From Deltaproteobacteria bacterium (GTDB taxonomy: Bacteria > Myxococcota_A > Polyangia > Haliangiales > Haliangiaceae), in assembly GCA_013813945.1 (NCBI GenBank), contig JACCQV010001203.1, positions 1 through 6,556 of the forward strand: a DNA stretch of 6,556 nucleotides. The letters are read 5' to 3'. A program made the position numbers and the translations under genes. This document shows positions 1-5,275 of the stretch, piece by piece (positions within the stretch are counted from its first letter, which is position 1; each line of letters begins with the position of its first letter). The notes under the pieces are model-generated. The model was not told where the DNA came from, searched no databases, and saw nothing but the letters and a program-made list of their open reading frames with translations.

Positions 1-291
1 GAGCGACTCGATCCGATTGAGCACGTCCTTCGACAGCGTCTTGACGTCTGCCTCCTTGAGCACAACCGGCACCGGAATCACCATCGCGAAGTCGGTGAGC
101 GGGCCCTTGTAGTCGTTCTGCATCGACAGCACGGTCCGCGTGCCGTCGCGCATCAGCACGACCTGCGTCGCGTCCGCTGCGAGCTTGGCGCCCGAGCCCT
201 CGACGTAAAAGCCGCAGAATGCGTCGGCGGTGCCGGCGGTCCCTGCGAGTGCGAGCGCCGCGGCGCCCAGGGTGATCCCGATCTTGCTCAT
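1..291 (-). CDS. DUF2330-family exported protein, third of tandem array (C-terminus beyond window)
   Basis: This is the N-terminal 97 codons of an exported DUF2330 protein; the rest lies beyond base 1. Residues 1-24 look like a signal peptide: a lysine at 3, an Ala/Leu/Gly-rich core, and a signal-peptidase-I-like TADA site before FCGFYV. The family-typical block TQVVLMRDGTRTVLSMQNDY and the IPVPVVL segment follow. It differs from the gene just upstream at only three residues (Lys3Arg, Thr21Ser and a Thr/Asn in GPLTD/GPLND). The ATG start is supported by an ATGA overlap with the upstream stop and by GGAGGAA at 298-304, eight bases from the ATG counting from GGAGG. It is probably co-transcribed and translationally coupled. 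The molecular role of DUF2330 is unknown to me; I infer only a secreted or envelope location. Family assignment is by recognition of the conserved blocks. Confidence 0.9.
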   Translation of the reverse strand, partial: MSKIGITLGAAALALAGTAGTADAFCGFYVEGSGAKLAADATQVVLMRDGTRTVLSMQNDYKGPLTDFAMVIPVPVVLKEADVKTLSKDVLNRIESL

Positions 292-1814
292 GACTGCTTC
301 CTCCGCATCATCAGCATGCCGAGACCGAGCAGCACCATGCCGCCGATCGCACCCATGCCGAACCCCATCGCCTTCGTGCCGGGCGGCGTCGCGAACTTCG
401 CGCCACCGGAGGGCGGAGCGGGCTTCGCCGCCGCCTTCTTGTAGCCGATCTCCCACAGGTCGCGCTTGATCACGGTGCCGAGTGCGAGCTTGCCGCGCGG
501 TGCATACGCCAGCTTGCTCGCCGCGATCGTGTTGCGATGGCGACCGTCGGGCGGACCGCCCCACACGCCGCGGCGGGGCTTCGCGCACTTCATCGGTCCA
601 GTCCACCAGTGGCGGATCGCGTAACGGGCCTGGAACGCATTCGTGCTCGCCGGCGACGCGCCGTACTCGAGCCCCTGCTTGCTCCACGTCTCGCGGCCAC
701 CGGTGATCGGCTTCGCTTCGCGGAACCGCAGGTCGTCCTTCATGTCGGCCTTGCCGTAGCGGGCGTGCAGCCGCGTCAGCACGTAGTTGCCTTGCGCGAT
801 CTCACCGCCGACGATATCGCCGCCGAGCGTCGCGGCGTCCTGCGTCGTCGGGATCTCCGGCGGACACGGATCGCACATCGAGTACGGCTGCGAGGTCCAC
901 GCGTACTCGGTGACGACCGAGCCGGGGTTCGCTTCCATCGTCTTGTCGTAGAGCGCCGCATAGAACTCCGCGAACCGCGTCCGCACCGAGTCCTTGACGT
1001 CGAAGTTCGTCGGGATCACGACGTTCTTGTAGTTCGCCACCTCGTATCGCGACTTCGCGAGGATGTTGACGATCAGATCCTGCTTGCCCGTCGAGTTCGC
1101 CATGCCGAGGCGAATCGGCAGCGCGAACTCCTCGCTCTCGTAGTGAAACCGGATCGGTGACAGCTGCGCGCGGCCATCGACCATCTGGACCTTCTTCGGG
1201 TCGACCTTCGCGACGAAGAACTTCGAGCCACCCTCGACGTACGGTCGCAGCAGCGGCTCCGCGCCGGCCGGGATCTGGTAGCCGTTCGCCTTGAGCCAGC
1301 GCTCGAGGCCCGTCGCCTCGGTCGCCGACAGGATCAGGATCTTGTACTCGGCGACGTCGAACTTCGCCTCGATCTTGACCGTGTCCTTGAAGTCATCGGT
1401 CTCCATCCTCCCCGCGCCTGCCATCGGCGCCATGCTGCTCTTCGCCACGGAGTCGTACGCGCGCTCTTCCTGCGGCTTGGGACACGGGTCCTGCTCCCAG
1501 TACTCGACCAGGCGCGGCGCGCCGAGCGATTCGATCCGGTTCAGCACGTCCTTGGACAGCGTCTTGACGTCCGCCTCCTTGAGAACGACCGGGACCGGAA
1601 TCACCATCGCGAAGTCGTTGAGGGGCCCCTTGTAGTCGTTCTGCATCGACAGCACGGTCCGCGTGCCATCGCGCATCAGCACGACCTGGGTGGCGTCGGC
1701 CGCGAGCTTGGCGCCCGAGCCCTCGACGTAGAAGCCGCAGAATGCGTCGGCGCTGCCGGCCGTCCCTGCGAGTGCGAGCGCCGCGGCGCCCAGGGTGATC
1801 CCGATCCTGCTCAT
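288..1814 (-). CDS. DUF2330-family exported protein with C-terminal membrane helix, second of tandem array
   Basis: A 508-residue exported protein. I start it at 1814, not further upstream, because this ATG begins a good signal peptide (residues 1-24, cleavage expected after SADA) and has GGGAG at 1819-1823, four bases away. The mature part carries DUF2330 blocks: FCGFYV at 25-30, SMQNDYKGP at 56-64, VIPVPVVL at 71-78, EYWEQDPCP at 104-112, IPAGAEPLLRPYVE at 181-194, LPIRLG at 232-237, CDPCP at 314-318, LTRLHARYG at 346-354 and RRGVWGGPP at 414-422. Cysteines sit at 26, 111, 314, 317 and 410, all matched in the upstream paralogue. Residues about 484-503 form a Gly/Met/Leu-rich helix followed by RRKQS, so the protein is probably anchored by its C-terminus. 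Unlike the upstream copy, this tail has no cysteine. The stop overlaps the next start as ATGA. Biochemical function is unknown. Confidence 0.93.
   Translation of the reverse strand: MSRIGITLGAAALALAGTAGSADAFCGFYVEGSGAKLAADATQVVLMRDGTRTVLSMQNDYKGPLNDFAMVIPVPVVLKEADVKTLSKDVLNRIESLGAPRLVEYWEQDPCPKPQEERAYDSVAKSSMAPMAGAGRMETDDFKDTVKIEAKFDVAEYKILILSATEATGLERWLKANGYQIPAGAEPLLRPYVEGGSKFFVAKVDPKKVQMVDGRAQLSPIRFHYESEEFALPIRLGMANSTGKQDLIVNILAKSRYEVANYKNVVIPTNFDVKDSVRTRFAEFYAALYDKTMEANPGSVVTEYAWTSQPYSMCDPCPPEIPTTQDAATLGGDIVGGEIAQGNYVLTRLHARYGKADMKDDLRFREAKPITGGRETWSKQGLEYGASPASTNAFQARYAIRHWWTGPMKCAKPRRGVWGGPPDGRHRNTIAASKLAYAPRGKLALGTVIKRDLWEIGYKKAAAKPAPPSGGAKFATPPGTKAMGFGMGAIGGMVLLGLGMLMMRRKQS
298..304 (-). 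promoter_or_regulatory. Shine-Dalgarno GGAGGAA of the third DUF2330 gene, inside the second gene's tail codons
   Basis: Read on the minus strand, GGAGGAA lies eight bases (from GGAGG) before the ATG at 291. The same bases encode the Arg-Arg-Lys end of the second protein (tail RRKQS, then TGA overlapping ATG). This decides the start of the downstream gene and points to translational coupling. Confidence 0.75.
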
Positions 1815-1818
1815 GTGT

Positions 1819-1823
1819 CTCCC
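1819..1823 (-). promoter_or_regulatory. Shine-Dalgarno GGGAG of the second DUF2330 gene
   Basis: GGGAG on the minus strand is separated from the ATG at 1814 by ACAC. It favours this start over upstream in-frame codons. The 100-base gap (1815-1914) between the first and second genes shows no convincing promoter and no terminator with a T run, so the two genes may be co-transcribed. Confidence 0.65.
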
Positions 1824-1914
1824 GTGGTTCAGACGACCTGGTGTGTCTGTGTTCAACGCGTCCCGAGGGACGGCGGTCTGATCCATCCCAACCCACCGAA
1901 TCTTTTGACCTCGA

Positions 1915-3474
1915 TCAGCCGCGGCGCCGGCGCAGGAACAGCACCCCGACCAGAACCGCCCACACCAGGGGACCATCACGGTCCGTCGCCTGGCAACCGC
2001 ACCCGCGCTTCTTCTGCGGGCGATCACCCGTCGGCGCTGCGGGCAGCGGCGGCTCGGTCGGTCTGGACGCACCCACACGCACATCGATCTCGGGCACGTC
2101 GTGGAGGACCGCACTCGCGAGCTGGACGCTGCCGCGCGAAGCAAACGCAAGGTCGAGGGCGGGCTTCACCTCGGGCGCGACGAAGCCCGGTCGCTGATGG
2201 AGCTCCGCCGGCGGTTCGCCCCACACGCCGCGAACCGGCTTCTCGCAGCGGATCGGTCCCGTCCACGGATAGCGAATCGCATAGCGTCCCTGGAAGTTGT
2301 TGTGCTTCGAGCTCGTGGCGCGCTCCTCGAGTCTCCCCATGGTCCGGACCTCGCGCCCGCCCGCGATCGGCGCTGCGGTCGTGAACCGCAGGTCATCCTT
2401 CATCGAGGTGCCGTACCGCGCGTGCAGTCGGGTCAGCACGAAGTCCGCCTTCGCGTAGGGCGTGACACGGTCCTTGCTACCGCCGAGAACATCCGCGCCG
2501 AGCGTCAGGAAGTGGCTCTGATCGAGCGCCGGTCCCGGGCACGGATCGCACGTGGTCGCTTGCCACGCGTACTCGGTCACCACCGCACCGGGGTTCATCT
2601 CGATCGTGCGATCGAACAGCGCCGCATAGAACGCACCGAACTTGTCCTTCACCTTGACGTCGACATCGAGGTTCGTCGGAATCGTCACGTTGTCGTAGTT
2701 CGCAACCTCGTAGCGCTGCTGCGGCGCGAGGATGTTGACGATCAGATCCTGGGTGCCCGACGAGTTTGCGAGCCCCAGCCGGATCGGCAGACTGAACTCC
2801 TCGGTGTCGTAGTGGAAGCGCAGTGGTGACAGCGACGCCCGACCATCGACGAACGTGACCTTGTCCGGATCGACCTTTGCGACGAAGAACTTCATCCCGC
2901 TCTCGACGTACGGCCGCAGCAGCGGCTCCGCGCCGGCAGGAATCTGGTAGCCCTCCTGGCGCAACCAGGTGTCGAGTCCTGTCGACTCCTTCGCGGACAG
3001 GATCACGACCTGGTACTCGCCCACGGTGAACTTCGCCTCGATCGTGACGCCGAGATCCGCGGCAGTGTCGGTTGGCTTGAGATCGGGTACTGGCTCGACG
3101 ATCAGCGGCGCGCCTGCCGCGGCGGAGCCCATGGACTGCTGCGGGATCGGACATGGATCCTGCTCCCAGTACTCCACGAGCCGCGGCGCGCCCATCGCCT
3201 CGACCCGCGCGAACACCTCCTTCGTCAGCGTCTTGACGTCGCCTTCGCGGAGCACGACCGGTACGGGAATCACCATCGCAAAGTCGGTCGGCGGCCCCTT
3301 GTAGTCGTTCTGCATCGACAGCACGGTCCGCGTCCCGCTGCGCATCAGGACGACCTGCGTCGCGTCATTGAACATCTTCTGATCGCCACCGGCCACGTAG
3401 AACCCGCAGAACGCATCCGCGTTGGTCGGAAACAGCGCGAGCGCGGCGACGACGAGCGATGGTGCGAGCCTCAT
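1915..3474 (-). CDS. DUF2330-family exported protein with MYXO-CTERM sorting tail, first of tandem array
   Basis: A 519-residue exported protein, the promoter-proximal member of the array. The ATG at 3474 starts a signal peptide (residues 1-21, Val/Ala/Leu core, NADA site before FCGFYV); a longer in-frame start would put a charged, low-quality extension ahead of it. No Shine-Dalgarno is evident, so initiation may be leaderless or weak. DUF2330 blocks run through the chain: SMQNDYKGP at 53-61, VIPVPVVL at 68-75, EYWEQDPCP at 101-109, IPAGAEPLLRPYVE at 178-191, LPIRLG at 229-234, CDPCP at 309-313, LTRLHARYG at 347-355 and VRGVWGEPP at 414-422. Core cysteines are 23, 108, 309, 312 and 410. A Pro-rich linker (about 470-484) leads to GCGC at 491-494, a hydrophobic stretch at about 502-514 and RRRR at 515-518, the layout of MYXO-CTERM tails processed by myxosortases. 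It is more diverged from the second copy than the second is from the third. Function is unknown. Confidence 0.93.
   Translation of the reverse strand: MRLAPSLVVAALALFPTNADAFCGFYVAGGDQKMFNDATQVVLMRSGTRTVLSMQNDYKGPPTDFAMVIPVPVVLREGDVKTLTKEVFARVEAMGAPRLVEYWEQDPCPIPQQSMGSAAAGAPLIVEPVPDLKPTDTAADLGVTIEAKFTVGEYQVVILSAKESTGLDTWLRQEGYQIPAGAEPLLRPYVESGMKFFVAKVDPDKVTFVDGRASLSPLRFHYDTEEFSLPIRLGLANSSGTQDLIVNILAPQQRYEVANYDNVTIPTNLDVDVKVKDKFGAFYAALFDRTIEMNPGAVVTEYAWQATTCDPCPGPALDQSHFLTLGADVLGGSKDRVTPYAKADFVLTRLHARYGTSMKDDLRFTTAAPIAGGREVRTMGRLEERATSSKHNNFQGRYAIRYPWTGPIRCEKPVRGVWGEPPAELHQRPGFVAPEVKPALDLAFASRGSVQLASAVLHDVPEIDVRVGASRPTEPPLPAAPTGDRPQKKRGCGCQATDRDGPLVWAVLVGVLFLRRRRG
1921..2013 (-). other. MYXO-CTERM-type C-terminal sorting signal
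   Basis: This stretch encodes residues 488-518 of the first DUF2330 protein. It reads as a basic KKR, the cysteine pair GCGC, a polar spacer, a short hydrophobic segment (LVWAVLVGVLFL) and four arginines. That order of cysteine motif, membrane segment and Arg cluster is the established MYXO-CTERM architecture of Myxococcota surface proteins, thought to be processed by myxosortases. The assignment rests on pattern recognition; no model was run. It is the strongest taxonomic clue in the window. Confidence 0.82.
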
Positions 3475-3480
3475 GGTGCG

Positions 3481-3486
3481 AGGATA
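3481..3486 (-). promoter_or_regulatory. Possible -10 element (TATCCT) for a leaderless DUF2330 transcript
   Basis: On the minus strand TATCCT, fitting TAnnnT, ends six bases before the A of the ATG at 3474. Together with the absence of a Shine-Dalgarno, this spacing would allow transcription to begin at the start codon. There is no good -35 hexamer, and a TAnnnT match is easy to find by chance. Confidence 0.2.
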
Positions 3487-3503
3487 GACCCCTGATCGCC
3501 GCG

Positions 3504-3599
3504 GATCCTTGGCTCTACGTGGTGAACGATGCGATGGATACGGTCCACTACGTGACGACGCAGAACGGCTTCGGCGAGCTGTATGGCGCAACGCGCTGA
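3504..3599 (+). pseudogene. Possible 3' remnant of an unrecognised gene
   Basis: A plus-strand frame through the divergent intergenic region ends with TGA at 3597-3599. It reads ADPWLYVVND, then AMDTVHYVTTQN, then GFGELYGATR. Nearly every codon ends in G or C, as in the real genes here, and the composition (Tyr, Asn, Gly, few Arg) looks like protein, not like the Arg-rich shadow frames. The only upstream ATG in this frame within reach (3459) would lie inside the 5' end of the divergent DUF2330 gene, giving at most 46 codons. Two readings are possible: the tail of a gene whose 5' part was lost when the DUF2330 array was placed here, or a genuine small peptide starting at GTG 3519 or 3522. I do not recognise the sequence. 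Confidence 0.3.
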
Positions 3600-3637
3600 C
3601 GAACGCGGCTAAGCTCTCCGCTCACCGCGCTGAGCAC

Positions 3638-5275
3638 ATGGCCCCGTATCGCACCGACGAACGCACGCAGACCGCGGAAGCACCGCGCGATCCGGGGATC
3701 GTTGGCGACGTCATCGCCCAGTTTGCCGACCCACTCGCGTTCTATCGCGAGCTGATCCAGAACTCGATCGACGCAGGCTCGCCGTCGATCGAGGTCCGCC
3801 TCGAACACGTGGACACCACACTGCGCGTCTCGGTCCGCGATCGCGGCGAGGGGATGACGCGTGACACTCTCGAGAATCAGCTGCTCGTCCTGTTCCGCTC
3901 GACCAAGGAGAACGACAACACCAAGATCGGGAAGTTCGGGATCGGATTCGCGTCGGTACTCGCACCCAACCCGGAGGTCGTGATCGTCCACTCCACGCGC
4001 GAGGGGCGCAGGCTGACGCTGCACCTTCATCGCGACCTCACGTACCAGCTGTTCGACGCGGGGCCCGCGAGCCAGGTCGGTACCACGGTCGAGCTCGAGC
4101 TCGCGGCGACGGTGCCGCAGGCGCATGATCTCGTCGGGCGAAGCCGCGTGGCACTGGTTCGGTGGTGTCGCCACGCGTCGGTCTCGATCCAGCTCGAGAT
4201 CGAGGTGCCCGGTCTCGAGCGAACGGTCGAGCGCATCGATCGCCCGCTCGGGCTCGAAGGAGCGCTGATCGAGGTCCGCGGGACCTCACCCGATGGTCGG
4301 CTGACGGCGGTGGTCGGGCTACGGCGTGAGGCGGCAGCGTATGTCGGCTTCTTCAACCATGGTCTCATGCTGCACGAGACCGTCGAGCCGCTCGCGGGAA
4401 ACGTCGCGTGCAAGCTTCAGGACTCGCGACTCGGTCACACCCTGAGCCGCGATAACGTCCGGCGCGACGAGCACTTCGATCGAGCGATCGAGCTCGCGCG
4501 CTCGCTCGCAGCACGCGAGCTCCCCCGCGACGCCGGACTCGCGATGCGGGCGGCCGCCGAGGCGGGCGACTACTCGGCGTACCGCACGCTCGCGTTGGCC
4601 CTGGCCGATGCACGCATCGCGTTGAAGCCCGACGTGTGGTGGGTGCCGCTCGTCGATCCGATCGACAAGCAGCGTGCGATGCCCGTCGAGTCGATCGGAC
4701 GGCGCGCGTGGGTCGCCGACGAACCCTCGCAGCTCTCCGGCATGCTCGCCGCGAACGGCATCCCGATCCTCCGCATGCTGCCGTCCGATCAGCCCTGGAT
4801 GGGCGCGCAGCTGCGCTCCATGGGGATCGAGGTCACGGGGATCGGGACCGCCTTCGTCCGCGTGGCGACGGTCGACCTCTCGGCTTCGGATCACGCCCTC
4901 CTCGCGACGCTTGACGGACATCTCGACGCGTGTCGCCGCAGACCCGAGGGGATCGCGATCGCACGACTCGAGGGATCGCTGGCGTTCCAGCTCGCGGTCA
5001 GCGGTGGGCCCGACGATGCTCGCTACACCGACAGCCGCGGCGCGTACGTGCTCGATCACGACACGGCACGCCGCACGCCGTTCCCGGTTCTGGGTCGGCG
5101 TCACCTCGTACTCAACGAGGGCCACCCGATGATCCGCGCCGTGCGCGCGGCGGACGATCCGAGGACCGCTGCCGCCCATCTCGCGCGCGCATTGCTGCTC
5201 GAGTACGAGCTGCTCGACCAGCGGCGGTCGGAGATCCTCCTCGATCGTGCCCTCACCGAGCTCGGGGGTACATGA
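3638..5275 (+). CDS. Hsp90-like (GHKL) ATPase with intact nucleotide-binding boxes
   Basis: A 545-residue protein, presumably cytoplasmic (no signal peptide or membrane helix). The N-terminal Bergerat fold is clear: N box ELIQNSIDAGS with Glu38, Asn42 and Asp45; G1 box RDRGEGM with Asp68, Gly70 and Gly72; and G2 region IGKFGIGFAS with Gly98, Gly101 and Gly103. Glu38 is the expected general base, Asn42 a Mg ligand and Asp68 the adenine contact. Residues about 200-300 resemble the domain that follows in Hsp90 relatives and end in LSRDNVRRDEHF (Ser270 to Phe280). The remaining 250 residues lack obvious similarity to the HtpG C-terminus; they include DVWWVP at 332-337 and NEGHP at 493-497. At 545 residues it is a little shorter than HtpG (about 620), and I would not name it htpG. 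The ATG at 3638 is chosen because the longer TTG start at 3509 crosses the remnant frame and adds an Arg-rich extension; the Shine-Dalgarno is weak. The stop overlaps the next gene as ATGA. Confidence 0.88.
   Translation: MAPYRTDERTQTAEAPRDPGIVGDVIAQFADPLAFYRELIQNSIDAGSPSIEVRLEHVDTTLRVSVRDRGEGMTRDTLENQLLVLFRSTKENDNTKIGKFGIGFASVLAPNPEVVIVHSTREGRRLTLHLHRDLTYQLFDAGPASQVGTTVELELAATVPQAHDLVGRSRVALVRWCRHASVSIQLEIEVPGLERTVERIDRPLGLEGALIEVRGTSPDGRLTAVVGLRREAAAYVGFFNHGLMLHETVEPLAGNVACKLQDSRLGHTLSRDNVRRDEHFDRAIELARSLAARELPRDAGLAMRAAAEAGDYSAYRTLALALADARIALKPDVWWVPLVDPIDKQRAMPVESIGRRAWVADEPSQLSGMLAANGIPILRMLPSDQPWMGAQLRSMGIEVTGIGTAFVRVATVDLSASDHALLATLDGHLDACRRRPEGIAIARLEGSLAFQLAVSGGPDDARYTDSRGAYVLDHDTARRTPFPVLGRRHLVLNEGHPMIRAVRAADDPRTAAAHLARALLLEYELLDQRRSEILLDRALTELGGT

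Larger units (their letters stand above)
1..1814 (-). repeat. Recent tandem gene duplication (period 1523 bp)
   Basis: Bases 1-291 align without gaps to bases 1524-1814. I count about 20 mismatches by hand, so about 93% identity. The two starts are 1523 bp apart, which makes this a head-to-tail duplication of one whole gene with its overlap junction. Of the 20 differences only three change an amino acid, so both copies have been kept under purifying selection. Only the first 291 bp of the downstream unit are visible. Confidence 0.88.

Noticed and set aside
537..1160. Plus-strand open frame of about 200 codons opposite the second DUF2330 gene (similar frame at 2101-2829 opposite the first).
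   Set aside because: The Arg/Val/His-rich translations are typical antisense shadows. They recur in both places because the paralogous genes on the other strand are alike.
1859..1872. Perfect inverted repeat CGTCCCGAGGGACG in the gap between the first and second DUF2330 genes, a possible terminator hairpin.
   Set aside because: The stem is only 5-6 bp with a 2-4 base loop, and no T run follows on the minus strand. Such short repeats arise easily in GC-rich DNA.
1815..2150. In-frame upstream extension of the second DUF2330 gene to a start near 2150.
   Set aside because: It would overlap the end of the first gene and bury the signal peptide behind 112 Arg-rich residues. The ATG at 1814 has a Shine-Dalgarno.
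3515..3553. Two CTACGTG direct repeats about 32 bases apart in the divergent region, considered as operator half-sites.
   Set aside because: Both fall on Tyr-Val codons of the possible remnant frame, and the flanking bases do not match.
3638..5275. Naming the active ATPase htpG.
   Set aside because: Only the N-terminal nucleotide-binding boxes and a vague middle-domain motif match. The C-terminal half does not look like HtpG, and the pairing with a degenerate partner is not typical of htpG loci.
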